64,000 nt of DNA from Candidatus Flexifilum affinis (GCA_016713325.1 JADJPJ010000004.1:124001-188000); one strand, 5' to 3'. Positions 37,274 to 46,801 are shown, counted from the stretch's first letter. Program-made: numbers and translations. The notes: generated by a model from the letters alone, not told the origin.

Positions 37274-38423
37274 CGCTGGCCAGACATTACCGCGTTCCCA
37301 ATCTCAGCGGGGAGCGTTTTACCGTCACCTATCACCTGACTGGCGACGCCGAAGAGGCGCGCGCCAGGGCCAAAGACATCACCCTGGAGCAGACCGTCGA
37401 ATTCCCGGAGGATCTGGTCCCGGATGGCGACATTCGCGAGCACATCCTTGGACGGGTCGAGACGCTGGAGCCGATCGGCGACCACCACTGGGAGACGCGC
37501 ATCAGCTATGCGCTGGAAACGGTCGGCGTGGAGCTGACGCAGCTTCTCAATATCATCTTCGGCAACATCAGCATCAAGCCGGGCATCCGCCTGATGCGCA
37601 TGGACCTCTCCGATGGCATCCTGGCGGCCTTCAACGGGCCGCGCTACGGCATCGAAGGCTGGCGCGCGCTGCTGGGCGTGCAGGACCGGCCGCTGCTGTG
37701 TACGGCGCTCAAGCCGATGGGACTGGACTGCGATCAACTGGCGCGTATCGCCTACGACTGCGCAAGGGCGGGCTGGACGTGATCAAGGACGACCACGGCC
37801 TGGCCGATCAGTCCTTCTCAGCGTTCAAAGAGCGGGTGGAGAAGTGCGCCGCGGCCGTCGCGCAGGCGAACCGCGAGACGGGTTTCCGCTGCCAGTACAT
37901 GCCCAACGTGACCGCTCCTGCCGATCAGGTGCTGCCGCGGGCGCAGTACGCCAAAGCGGTTGGGGCGGGCGCGCTGCTGATCTGTCCGGGGCTGACCGGG
38001 TTCGACGCGATGCGCATGCTGGCCGACGACGACGCGCTGTCGCTGCCGGTGATGAGCCATCCCTCGTTCTATGGCAGCATGGTGACCTCACCGACGAACG
38101 GCATGTCGCACTATGCGCTCTACGGTCAGCTTCAGCGGCTGGCCGGGGCGGATTCCAGCGTCTACCCGAACTTCGGCGGGCGATTCGCGTTCAGCCGCCA
38201 GGAATGTGAGTCGATCGTGGCCGGCTGCCTTGAGCCGATGGGCCACCTCAAACCGATCTTCCCGGCGCCAGGCGGCGGCATGAACGCCCACAACATCCCC
38301 GAGATGCGAACGGTCTATGGTCGTGAGGTGATCTACCTGATGGGTGGCGGGCTGCACCGCCACGGCGACGATCTGACCGCCAACGCCCGCTATTTCATCG
38401 ACCTGATCGCGCGGACCGACTGA
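37270..38423 (+). CDS. RuBisCO-like protein (form IV), one frameshift
   Basis: Seen after adding one base at about 37763 (tgc-gc[n]-aag-ggc): 384 residues. Landmarks: K148 in TALKPMGLD (RuBisCO K175), the carbamylated-Lys region GGLDVIKDDHGLAD (K173 = K201, D175 = D203, but His176 replaces Glu204), His in VMSHPSFYGSM (H294 region), and PGGGMNAHNIPEM / MGGGLHRHGDD in place of the phosphate-binding SGGIH and FGGG loops. Loop 6 reads YPNFGGRFAFS and has lost the catalytic K334. Hence no CO2 fixation is expected. Family: form IV enzymes enolise, isomerise or decarboxylate 2-keto sugar phosphates (methionine salvage, apionate catabolism). Coupled by ATGA to the transketolase. The frame break is probably a sequence error because both halves are well conserved. 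Confidence 0.88.
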
Positions 38424-38429
38424 TCAACT

Positions 38430-38460
38430 GCCGGTGGGGAGGGACACCTTCCCCGCCGGC
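38430..38460. terminator. Strong hairpin between convergent genes
   Basis: GCCGGTGGGGAGGG pairs with CCTTCCCCGCCGGC across a 3-base loop (14 bp, two G-T wobbles). It directly follows the RuBisCO-like stop (38423) and precedes the convergent hydrolase stop (38506), so it can end transcription from both sides. No clear T-run follows. Confidence 0.6.
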
Positions 38461-38505
38461 TCTCCGTGGTTCTGAGCCATGTGCTCTTCGCGAGGCGCGG
38501 TTGCA

Positions 38506-39426
38506 TCAAGCGCGGCGCGCTCCCGCTCCACTTCTCTCTCTCTGGGCGAACGGGTTCCTCACAACGCCGTCGAGGAAGTCGTTCACCATGCCCGTCAGCC
38601 AATCGATCTGGATGAGAACGGAAGTGTGCGTCGTGCCGGGCAGGATGGCAAGCTGTGCTTGCGGCAGCCCGGCCAGATCGCCATTCACGCCGCCGCCGCG
38701 CAGCTTGAACAGCTCGACGGCATGCTCCAGCGTGACCGAGTCGGAATCTCCGGCGACGATCAGCGTCGGCGCGGTGATGCCCTGGATGTCGACGGCCGGC
38801 CAGGCGAATTCCTGCGTTTCCAGTTCGACGATGCGGTCGACCAGCCCGGCGAAGTTCTCCGGGTTGGGTGACAGGCGCTGGTATTCGGCCTCCATGGGCG
38901 AACCCGCGAACATCTCGGCGGTCATCATGGGAAAGAGCGCCTGCAAATCGGCATGCCAGCCGGTACTCTCATAGGTGGCGGAGACGACGATCAGCTTGTT
39001 GACCCGTTCCGGATGACGGATGGCGATCTGGAGCGCCACGCCGCCGCCGAGCGAATAGCCGAAGACGTCGGCTTTTTCCAGGCCGATTTGTTCCATGGCG
39101 GCCGCGATGTCATCGGCCATCTGCTCGAAACGAAGCGGCCGGTCGAGGGCGGCGGTGCGGGCATGGCCCTCAAGCTCGAAGGCGAACACCTTGCGTGACT
39201 CCGCCAGGCGTGGGATCAGATCGCCCATGGCCGGAATCGACATGAACGCGCCGTGCAGCACAATGATCGGGTCGCCGACGCCATGAATCTCGTAGTACAT
39301 CTCCAGCCCGTTCACCGAGACATAACCGCCGATGGGGGCCGTCGCGCCCTCCTGGGCGACGACCAGGGGCAGGGCAAGGGCGCAGATGCCAAGGGCGGCA
39401 ACGGCCAGGGTAAATCGCTTGAACAT
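38506..39426 (-). CDS. Secreted alpha/beta hydrolase
   Basis: Seen: 306 residues; signal peptide MFKRFTLAVAALGICALALP to about residue 25; oxyanion HGAFMS, nucleophile Ser125 in GYSLGGGVALQ, acid region IVAGDSDSVTLEHA and His in LPGTTHTSVL. ATG 39426 has AGGAGA upstream. Family: exported esterase/lipase-like; many homologues in soil bacteria. Substrate unknown. It is 140 bp upstream of nothing co-directional except itself; the ArsR/SRPBCC pair lies on the same strand further upstream and looks independent. Confidence 0.87.
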   Translation of the reverse strand: MFKRFTLAVAALGICALALPLVVAQEGATAPIGGYVSVNGLEMYYEIHGVGDPIIVLHGAFMSIPAMGDLIPRLAESRKVFAFELEGHARTAALDRPLRFEQMADDIAAAMEQIGLEKADVFGYSLGGGVALQIAIRHPERVNKLIVVSATYESTGWHADLQALFPMMTAEMFAGSPMEAEYQRLSPNPENFAGLVDRIVELETQEFAWPAVDIQGITAPTLIVAGDSDSVTLEHAVELFKLRGGGVNGDLAGLPQAQLAILPGTTHTSVLIQIDWLTGMVNDFLDGVVRNPFAQRERSGAGARRA

Positions 39427-39566
39427 GGCCAATCTCCTGTTCAGATGGTTTAACCGATGTTGAATGAGACCCCGCCGAGGCGCAGGGTCCCGATCGTGAA
39501 CTGCGAGATGTGTGAATGAGAGGATGCAGAGGGTGCCTAAAGGATGGGCAATGTGCGCGAAGGGGC

Positions 39567-40037
39567 CTACAGCGTTTTCAGCAGCTCCTCAAGTTGATCC
39601 ATGCTCTCGTTGGCGCCCCATTCCATGCCCGCGGCGAGCATGCCATCGCGGTCCTCGACCGACTGGAAGACGGAGGCGTCCGTGATCCTGGTCTTGTCCC
39701 CGTCCGACTCAAAGGTGATCGTCTCCAGCAGCACATGGCCGGGAATGCCTTCGTACTCGAAGGTGTAGACGATGCGTTCCGACGGCGTGACTTCGTGGAA
39801 GACCCCGTGGAAGGCGTCTTCGGCGCCGTCTTCTCCGTGCTGAACCAGACGCCACGAACCACCCGGTTTCGCCTCGTACTTGTCGACGACGGTTGTGGTA
39901 CTGCGGAGGCCCCACCAGCGCGGGACCAGCGCAGGGTCGGTGAAGGCGCGGAACACCAGGTCTCGAGGTGCGTCGAACTCGCGGGTCACGCGAATCTCGT
40001 AGGTGCCCGGTTCGGCGACCAGATTAGTCTTGCCCAT
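39567..40037 (-). CDS. SRPBCC/AHSA1-family protein
   Basis: Seen: 156 residues; starts with a typical IRVTREFDAPRDLVFRAFTD strand, then RWWGLRSTTTVVDKYEAKPG, WRLVQHGEDG, FHGVFHEVTPSERIVYTFEY and a C-terminal helix MLAAGMEWGANESMDQLEEL. This is the START-like AHSA1 (DUF1801-type partner) fold that binds a hydrophobic ligand. It overlaps the ArsR gene by 14 bp, with GAGGAGA before ATG 40037. ArsR-SRPBCC pairs are very common; the regulator probably controls both genes. Ligand unknown. Confidence 0.9.
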   Translation of the reverse strand: MGKTNLVAEPGTYEIRVTREFDAPRDLVFRAFTDPALVPRWWGLRSTTTVVDKYEAKPGGSWRLVQHGEDGAEDAFHGVFHEVTPSERIVYTFEYEGIPGHVLLETITFESDGDKTRITDASVFQSVEDRDGMLAAGMEWGANESMDQLEELLKTL

Positions 40038-40353
40038 TGTCGTTCTCCTCTTTCTTCAGCTCGTCCAGAAGCTCGTCCAATCGGTCATAACGCGCGGCCC
40101 AGAGATGGCGGTACTGCGTCAGCCATTGATCGACCTCCGCCAGCGGCTCCGGTCGCAGTTCGTACCAGTGCCGCTGCGCATCCTGACGAACGCTCACCAG
40201 ACCCGTGTCGCGCAGCACCTTCAGGTGCTTGGAGGTGCCGGGCTGGCTGATGCCGAGCAGTTCGGCCAGTTCGCCAACCAGGCGCGGTCTTTCGCGCAGC
40301 AGGTCGAGGATTCGTCTGCGTGTCGGATCGGCCAATGCTTCATAGGGCGTCAT
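40024..40353 (-). CDS. ArsR-family winged-helix repressor
   Basis: Seen: 109 residues from MTPYEALADPTRRRILDLL. HTH helices LVGELAELLGISQPGTSKHL and LKVLRDTGLVSVRQDAQRHW, with the typical wing. No metal-binding Cys motif (ELCVCDL) is present, so it probably senses something other than metals, as in ArsR proteins paired with SRPBCC. An upstream in-frame ATG at 40374 is possible. The AT-rich 40354-40496 spacer to the divergent methyltransferase likely holds its operator. Confidence 0.92.
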   Translation of the reverse strand: MTPYEALADPTRRRILDLLRERPRLVGELAELLGISQPGTSKHLKVLRDTGLVSVRQDAQRHWYELRPEPLAEVDQWLTQYRHLWAARYDRLDELLDELKKEENDNGQD

Positions 40354-40496
40354 GATGTTCACAATATACCACATTGGTTATATAACTGTCAAGATATTTA
40401 AAAAATTTGTTCTAAAATTCCTGTCTGCCAATCTGTTGCAGTACTGGCAGAGAGTACAATAGCTCCCGTCGATCGCGCTACAGAAGGGGAAAACTC

Positions 40497-41083
40497 ATGA
40501 CGGACGATCGCCTGGAACGCTTCCTTGGGCACTACAGCAGCGGGCACACCCCCTGGGACACCGGCATCACTCCGCCGGAGATTGAACAGATCGCGGCTGA
40601 GCTGCCGCCCGGCAAAGCGCTCGATCTTGGCTGCGGGACGGGTACCAATGTCGGTTACCTGCTGGCGCGCGGCTGGCAGGCTGACGGCATCGACTTCGTG
40701 CCGCAAGCCGTGGAGATCGCGCGGGACAAGCTGGCGGCCTTCCCGCCGGAGCAGTTTTCGATCCTGTGCTACGACGTGACGCGGTTGGATGAATGCCCCG
40801 ATCTGCGCGCGCCTTACAATCTGGCCGTCGACATTGGGTGCGGGCACGGCCTGCCGCTGGAGTCACAGGCTCAGTACGCAAAAACATCGCCGATCTGCTG
40901 GGGCCGGGCGGCACGATGATGCTGTTCTGCCACGAGCCGAGCGAGCAGCGGCCGTTCGGCTGGCGCCCAGAGGATGTGCACCGCCTCTTCCTGCCGCACT
41001 TCGACCTCGTGTGGCAGGTACTCAACCCGGATACGACCACCGGTTCGCCATCCGGTTGGTACCGGTTGGCCAAACGGGGGTGA
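40497..41083 (+). CDS. Class I SAM-dependent methyltransferase (frameshifted)
   Basis: Seen: about 195 residues. Starts MTDDRLERFLGHY; substrate loop GHTPWDTGITPPEI as in thiopurine-methyltransferase-like proteins; motif I ALDLGCGTGTNVGYLLARGW; post-I VDFVPQAVE-type strand (GIDFVPQAVEIARDKL). The frame breaks in an A-run at 40879-40883: QYAK then NIADLLGPGGTMMLFCH continues with one more A. Ends SGWYRLAKRG. GAAGGGGA ribosome site before ATG 40497. Function: small-molecule methylation or detoxification; substrate unknown. The break is almost certainly a homopolymer loss. Confidence 0.85.
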
Positions 41084-42304
41084 GGGCAGGCGCGCGCGGC
41101 TGAAGCGGCCGATTGGGGTGCCGCGCGCATCGGTCGCCTGGGTTCGGCTGTGGGCGGGGTATTGCCGGAGTGCTTCTACCGTGCCAATGCTGATCACAGT
41201 GTCCGCGATTTCGCGGTTTGATGCCCGGGCCTCGTTCGCTGAGCGGCCAAGTCCACGGACACCCCAGCTCGCGGGGGGTTTCCCGCCCGTTGGATGGTCA
41301 AATGCGGCCGCAGTTTCGGCCGGGGGCGGCGCGCCTCGCGCGGGCCCCTCCGGTTCGCGGTACAAATGCGCGCTTGAGGCTGTCCAGCTTGCTCCGTCGT
41401 TGAGAGCCTGCCAGCGGGCAGGGTATCAATCCCCCCCAGGCTGTCCTCGGCATCCTGCTGAATTCGTCCAGGCGGGACGGGCGGATTGTCCCTCGAGATA
41501 AGAGCGCCAGCGTCGGATTCAGCCTCGCGCGGATAGGCCAGTCGGGTCTCTACGCTCAATCGGGGGGGGCCGGGCAGGGCGCCTCACCCCGGAGCTCGCG
41601 GCCCGAAGCCGCATGCTCGCCAATCGGACGGCCGTCGAGCAGGCCAGCCAATCTCCCTGGCCTGGCTTTGCCTGTGCGATATAGCCAGCGGATAACCTGG
41701 ACTAGCTCAACAGCCTGGGGCCATTCCCAGTCGATGGTGCCGGCCGTCTCCACTCATTCTGTTGCGTTGCCCAAACCAATATGGTAGGCCGCGCCGAGCA
41801 GTTGCCACCGCCCTTGCCGGCATCTGTTCGCAAGGCAGGCTTTGCCGATGTCGGGCGGGGGGGGGCGATGTCGCAAGTCCTATCCGCGGCGCCTCCTCCG
41901 CTGTCGTTCTACGACGGACCGCATCCGTCGGCCAAGGTGGGCGCATTCATCAGTGGGCGGTGGCCGGTACCCGGCCTTGTCAGGTCGCCCAATACACGAG
42001 CGTATCGGCACGCAAGCCCCAGCCCAGGAGGCTCGGGCTGCTTCCGTATCCGGGAAGGCCTTTTCGCCCACCTTCTGCTGCGATAGGTGCATCGCGTGCC
42101 GGGTGACGCAAGCCTGGCGTGCGCCCAGGCGGGTTATGCATCTCGAGCCTGCGGCGGATTTCTCTTCTGGACAAGACGCGCTGCCTGCTGGTGTCCTGGG
42201 CAGCGCGCCTCAAGCGCTTCCGGCCCATTTGCTCAAACACACTTGCGGGGGGAAGCTCTTAACAAGACCGGGATTAATCTTTGCAATTGACGCCTCAGCA
42301 TATC
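41084..42304. other. 1.2-kb stretch with no recognisable gene
   Basis: No open frame here shows a recognisable family motif on either strand. Composition stays GC-rich, with long G and C runs (eight G at about 41860, seven C near 41442, seven G near 41565) that suggest degraded or error-rich sequence. Several frames are open for 100-190 codons but are Arg/Ala/Pro-rich as in non-coding GC-rich DNA. It may be remnants of a lost gene or of a mobile element that can no longer be identified. Confidence 0.5.
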
Positions 42305-43240
42305 TCAAACAGATGGTGATAGCGATACCAGAAGCGCTCATCGTCGAGTGGATCAGGTAGTTGCCGTGTTCGATCTGCTCCAGGGACTAGCCGTCTGATC
42401 TGCGGTCACCGGTCGCACGGACCACAGGGTCCAGCAGGGAGGTTTGCAGCAGGAAATTCTGGATGTCCTGAGTCTGGCGTTTCAACACTTCCGACGGAAG
42501 TCGAGGATATAGCGGTGGCTGCCGGTGAATGCCGCAAGAAAGCAGCCAGATTCTCTCGCCCCTTCATTGCCAGCCCCAGTTGCAGCCCGGCAATCAGCCC
42601 TCTGTACGTGCCTCGGTCCTTGATCTGATTGGCGCTGAGCTCGCCTAACATTTGGCCTAGAAACTGTTTGGCTTCCTCCAGGGTAAACGGATCATCGGCC
42701 CAATTTCCGCAGGACCTCTTCACGCAAACGGCGAGGGAAAGGGGATCTTCCCGGCTGGCAATCCAGGTGAATGCTGGAGGGCAGATGATCCAGCAGATAA
42801 ATCAAGGCCTCGTGGACAACCTTGTCATTGATGCGGTGGTAATCGTCCAGAACCAGGACCAGACGGCGTGGGGAATCCTCCAGGCGGCTGATGATCACGT
42901 TCAGGATGACCTTCGGCGAGGGAGGCTGAGGCGAATGGAGCAGCGACAGGGTTTCCTCCATATCGATGCCGCTCGCATTTCTGACGGCGTGATCAGATGG
43001 ATCAGGAGCGTGTTGGGTCGTTGTCGTCTTCGTCGAGGACAACCATCCGACGCGTGTACTGCCTCCGTGGGAAACGACCACTCCGCGAGCAGGGTGGTCT
43101 TGCCATACCCGGCAGGTGCGAGACAGTGACCACAGGTTCAAGGCTGACGCCGAACTGAGGAAGGTCGGGGACGGTGATATAGTCAGTTGGGGGGGCCAGC
43201 TTTGTCTGGAGAACTCAAATGCCGTCATGACTATCATTGT
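42305..43240 (-). pseudogene. Remnant of a MalT/LuxR-type STAND regulator
   Basis: Fragments in several minus-strand frames align in order with MalT-like ATPases. TDYITVPDLPQFGVSLEP and a Walker-A-like stretch near 43110 (GKTTLLAEW needs indels) come first. Then WLSSTK/LDEDDNDPT, MEETLSLLHSPQPPSPKVIL, SPRRLVLVLDDYHRINDKVV (Walker B), HEALIYLLDHLPSSIHLD, PFTLEEAKQFLGQMLGELSA and TYRGLIAGLQLGLAMKGREN. Finally RQTQDIQNFLLQTS-type codons near 42460 and LDDERFWYRYHHLF at about 42350-42310. At least five frame changes and missing blocks, and no TPR or LuxR HTH part, so it is a decayed gene rather than one indel. Confidence 0.75.
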
Positions 43241-43307
43241 CCTGATAAATACATGAATAGCGAATAGCGCACTGGTCAGAAAGAGCACAAGCAGTTGCAT
43301 CCTCAGG

Positions 43308-43370
43308 AATCAACCCTGATGACTTTTGGTTACCCACAATCAACCCTGCCGTCGCCTAGAGTTAGGGTGG
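43308..43370 (+). promoter_or_regulatory. Upstream motif A (ATCAACCC ... GCCTAGAGT)
   Basis: AATCAACCCTG occurs twice (43308-43318 and 43338-43348), the second followed by CCGTCGCCTAGAGTTAGGG. A matching arrangement precedes 45641 (45543-45605). It starts about 105 bp before the Acg-type gene. Shared spacing suggests a common promoter type or regulator for these two genes. Confidence 0.5.
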
Positions 43371-43412
43371 TTGTCCAGTCCATTGCATTTGGGTCCCAAT
43401 CGAGGAGCGATC

Positions 43413-44465
43413 ATGATGTCTGCCCCTACGACACAGCGAAGTCTGAACCGCCGGGGGTTTCTTCGGCTGGCAGCGATGGCCGGCGTCACGAGCGTCGGAG
43501 GATACCTCCTCTTCGAATACGCTCCCTGGCTGGATATCGAACAGGTTGCCCAGCATACCAGACGGGCGCTGGAACCAGATCAAGCCGGCTCCGTACGCCT
43601 CCGCCAGCTGGTCCGCTACGCCACGCTGGCGGCCAACGGCCACAACGCGCAGGCCTGGAAGTTCGCTATCCGCGAAAATACGATCGAAATCCACCCGGAC
43701 TATTCTCGGCGTCTGCCTGTCGTCGATCCTGAGGACCGGGAGTTGTGGATGAGCCTGGGGTGCGCGCTGGAGAACCTTCTGGTCGCCGCCCGCGCCACGG
43801 GCTATGACGCTGAAGTGGTTTATCCGGATGGCGAAGACGTCATCCGGGTCCGCCTCGCGGAGAACACCCCGCAGAGCAGCACACTGTTCGATGCCATCCC
43901 GCGGCGCCAGAGCACGCGCTCTGACTACGATGGCCAGCCCGTTGCGACCAACTTCCTGGACCAGTTAATAGCCTTGCCTCCAGGGGAGGACTTGCACCTC
44001 TAGGGTCCGCTTGAGTTCGAACGCGTCGAATATATGCTGGGTAATCGGAGCCAGATGCGAGGGCGTTTGTCGAAGAACTGATCTCGTGGCTGCGCTTCAC
44101 CCGAAAAGAAGCCCTGGAATCGCTCGACGGCCTCTACCAGTCGGGTCCGGAGGTGCCCCGCTGGCTGGGAGGATGTTTGTGGGCGCAAGACCCGCACAGC
44201 ACGGATCGATGTCCGAAACTGCGGAGTTCTCAGCGTGGTGATCGCCGGAGTCGAGATAAGGCCCTGGTGCGCGGGCAGGTCTATGAGCGCCTGGCCTCTG
44301 ACCCTGGGCATCAGTCGGCATTTCTGAACCAGCCTCTGGTCCGGCTCTCCGGGTTCAGAGGCGATGGCGTTGGGTGCGGCATGGCCTCAACTGCTGATAC
44401 GCATTGGCTATGGACACGCAATGCCGCGATCGCTGCGTCGTCCGGTCGAAGATGTCCTTCTATAG
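43413..44465 (+). pseudogene. Acg-family FMN-binding nitroreductase-like protein, disrupted
   Basis: Seen: N-terminal 197 residues intact, beginning MMSAPTTQRSLNRRGFLRLA, a Tat signal, then YATLAANGHNAQAWKFAIRE (FMN-site region), LWMSLGCALENLLVAARATG and IPRRQSTRSDYDGQP. An early stop follows LPPGEDLHL. Downstream, other frames continue with FVEELISWLRFTRKEALESL, DGLYQSGPEVPRWLGGMFV, QVYERLA, SAFLNQPLV and SLRRPVEDVLL before TAG at 44463. So a complete Acg homologue of about 340 residues once existed; at least four frame changes now interrupt it. Start has GAGGAG. Family: Tat-exported flavoproteins related to the dormancy-associated Acg of Mycobacterium; function poorly defined. Confidence 0.78.
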
Positions 44466-44482
44466 TGTCCAGGAGAAAGGTC

Positions 44483-45537
44483 ATGAACAGTACAGTGGTC
44501 TATGTCCCATCAGCCGAAATGTCGGAAATTCAGCACCGCCGTGGCGTGCTTCCAAGTGTCAAACGAGGCATGAAATGGTTCGGCGTCGGACTTGTCGTAC
44601 TGCTGAGTCTCGGCTTTGCCTATCAACGGGTCGGGATGGCGATCGACGGAAGAAACTATGGACCGCGCGGGCAAGTCTACGTCGTTGAGAACCGCCTGAT
44701 GCATATCCGCTGTGAAGGAGAGGGCGGCCCTGTGGTCATTCTGGAGGCTGGGGGCGCCGCCGAGTCGTTGTGGTGGTATGGGTGCGCAGCAGCTTGCTGA
44801 ACACGCGCGTCTGCGCCTACGATCGCGCCGGGCATGGTTGGAGCGAACCTGCGCCGGAACCGCGGATCCTCAAGCCATAGTCTCCGATCTTCACGCTCTG
44901 CTTGGCCAAGCTGGCGTAATCCCACCCTATATCATGGCAGGGCATTCTTTCGGCGCTGTATGGGCGCGTATCTATGCAGAGCAGTATTCCAACGACGTCG
45001 CTGGGCTTGCCGTGGTGGACAGCACGGTTCTTGTTCCTCATGAGTTTGCCGACCAGAGCGAGTTCGACCAGTGGAAGAGCTCGAATGATGCGCTCAAGGC
45101 GCTTGAACGGGCCGCCTATGAGCTTGGGGCAATCCGACTGACCGCATCTGGCGATTTTGAGCGGGCAGGCTATCCTCCCGAAATTGTGCCGGAAATGGCC
45201 GCTCTGCGTTCCCGCATAAGCGTATTCGAGGCAGATTACGCGGAGCAGATCGCCGCCGGGTGGGCGTTGAGAGAAGCCTCGGCGGCGGCTGAAAGCCTGG
45301 GCGATCTGCCGATAGTCGTCTTGTGGGCATCAGAAACACACCATGATGGAGACCGTACCGGCTCTGCGTGAACCACATGACGACATTTCCACTTATTCCT
45401 CCAACAGCGTTACACGCATTGTGGAAGGGGCGAATCACGGGTCTATCCTCGGCAGCGAGCAGTACGCCCGGCAGGTCGGCGACGCTATCCTCGACCTGAT
45501 CGAAGCGGTTGAGACGGGTGAGCCGCTCGCCCAATAG
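44483..45537 (+). pseudogene. Membrane-anchored alpha/beta hydrolase, several frame breaks
   Basis: Seen: MNSTVVYVPSAEMSEIQH, TM GMKWFGVGLVVLLSLGFAY, then MHIRCEGEGGPVVILEAGGA; frame changes near 44780 lead to NTRVCAYDRAGHGWSEPAPE, near 44876 to IVSDLHALLGQAGVIPPYIM and nucleophile GHSFGAVWAR, and near 45345 to IVEGANHGSILGSEQYARQV (catalytic His). Together a normal 350-residue esterase-like hydrolase with all three catalytic elements. Three separate indels: decay or poor sequence. Ribosome site AGGAGAAAGG precedes ATG 44483, 18 bp after the Acg gene end, so they form one former operon. Confidence 0.78.
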
Positions 45538-45542
45538 TCAAA

Positions 45543-45608
45543 AATCAACCGCCCAATACGTATTTCGACAACCCCCTATCAACCCCGTTGCCCCCTAAAG
45601 TGGTCCTA
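45543..45608 (+). promoter_or_regulatory. Upstream motif B (ATCAACCC ... CCCTAAAGT)
   Basis: AATCAACC at 45543 and TATCAACCCCG at 45577, followed by TTGCCCCCTAAAGTGG. This matches motif A at 43308-43370: the pattern ATCAACCC-N-G-NN-G-N-C-N-CCTA-N-AGT is shared, with a second ATCAACC 30-34 bp upstream in both. It precedes the hydrolase fragment at 45641. Confidence 0.5.
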
Positions 45609-45640
45609 TCGACAGTGTTGACAAGCAGAAGGAGCGTTCC

Positions 45641-45943
45641 GATGAGTACCTTGACATCGGCCCGGGATATCCCGGCGAATCGGCTGGGCGTAGTACCTTC
45701 ATCACCTTTGAGCCGCTGGCCGCCCCTGTGCTCAGTATGCCGCCGGAGATGGTTGGCAGAATTCCAGCTGAGCGGGATGTGGGAATGATCAACGCGTACG
45801 TAACAGCGTTCTTCGACCAGCACCTGAAGGGCGTTCCTTCGACACTGCTCGAGGCGTCCGCCAGGGTATCCCGAAGTTCAGCGAGCGGCACGCGAATTGA
45901 TCCTTTATCGGAGGTGCTGACGCGGGCAGCTCCTCCAAAGTAA
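45641..45943 (+). pseudogene. Remnant of an alpha/beta hydrolase (C-terminal end)
   Basis: A start (ATG 45641 with AGGAG upstream) opens MSTLTSARDIPANRLGVV, which soon fails to look like protein. In another frame GMINAYVTAFFDQHLKGVPS matches the usual C-terminal helix of PAF-acetylhydrolase-like or dienelactone-hydrolase-like enzymes (AYTVAFFDQHLKG). No nucleophile elbow is present, so the body of the gene is deleted. It carries its own copy of the upstream motif, so expression may once have matched the Acg operon. Confidence 0.55.
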
Positions 45944-45996
45944 ATTCACCCAGTTTCCATAAGTGGGCAGAACGAGCAAACTCAAGGAGCAATCAC

Positions 45997-46801
45997 ATGT
46001 CCTCTAAACAGAAATCTTTCATCAGCCTGGCGATCATCGTCATTGGCTTCTATCTGGGGCTGACCTATATTCCCCAGATCGTCGGCACCTGCATGGATGG
46101 GGCCTGCGGCTTCAGCGCTGGCGAAATCATTATCTCGTTTGCCATCCCACTGGCCTTCATTGCCCTCCCTGTCGGGCTGGAAATGGCGCTCTTTCAAAAG
46201 GGATTGTCGCAGGCCCTCAGCGACGTCGGCATCACCCGCTTCCGCTGGCGGGGAGTCGGCATCGCCTTCGTCTACGTGGTGCCGCTGCTCCTGTTCTTTC
46301 CGGTCGTTTCCGTGGCCACGAATGCGCCGGTGAGCGTGCAGCCGAACTGGGGATGGCTGATCGTAAACGTCATCCTGGTCAACGGCTTTGCTGAAGAAAT
46401 CATGATGCGCGGCTTCATTTTTCGGCATCTGCGAGAGGGACGGCCCTTCTGGCGGGCGGCGGCACTCTCGACTGTGTTCTTCGCGGTCTATCACATCCCT
46501 CTGATCTTCGCAAGGCGTGGTCCTGGGTGTCATCGCCATCATCCTGGCGGTGCCGGTGGGATTTCTCACGGCCTACAGCTATGAGCGCGGGGGGAGCACG
46601 ATCTGGGGGCCGGTAATCCTGCATGCCGTGAATAACGCTCTCGTGATGCTCTTATTCTTCCCGGCGGATATTCAGCCTGCGGCCAGTTCGTTGTATATCG
46701 TGCTTGGGATCATTATGTCCATTCTCATTCTGGTTCGAGCGACCGGGCAGGTTATGAGGACGGCACTGGCTGCGACCGGGCCGGTAGTGGTCGGCGCCTA
46801 G
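45997..46801 (+). CDS. CPBP-family (CAAX-type) intramembrane metalloprotease (frameshifted)
   Basis: Seen: about 268 residues, seven or eight TM helices. Active-site motif 1 NGFAEEIMMRGFIFRHL (EExxxR), motif 2 FFAVYHIPLIF (His) and motif 3 VILHAVNNALVML (HxxxN). The frame breaks at 46510 (IFA then QGVVLGVIAIILAVPVGFLT with one base added). ATG 45997 has AAGGAG upstream. Family: Abi/CPBP proteases cleave prenylated or signal-related peptides in the membrane; bacterial roles include bacteriocin self-immunity. No bacteriocin gene was seen nearby. Confidence 0.87.

Noticed and set aside
37270..38423. Considered as true RuBisCO (CO2 fixation)
   Set aside because: Loop-6 Lys is absent, Glu204 is His, and no phosphoribulokinase or other Calvin genes are present.
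41084..42304. Open frames of 100-190 codons in the empty stretch
   Set aside because: No motif, no ribosome site, composition of random GC-rich frames on both strands.
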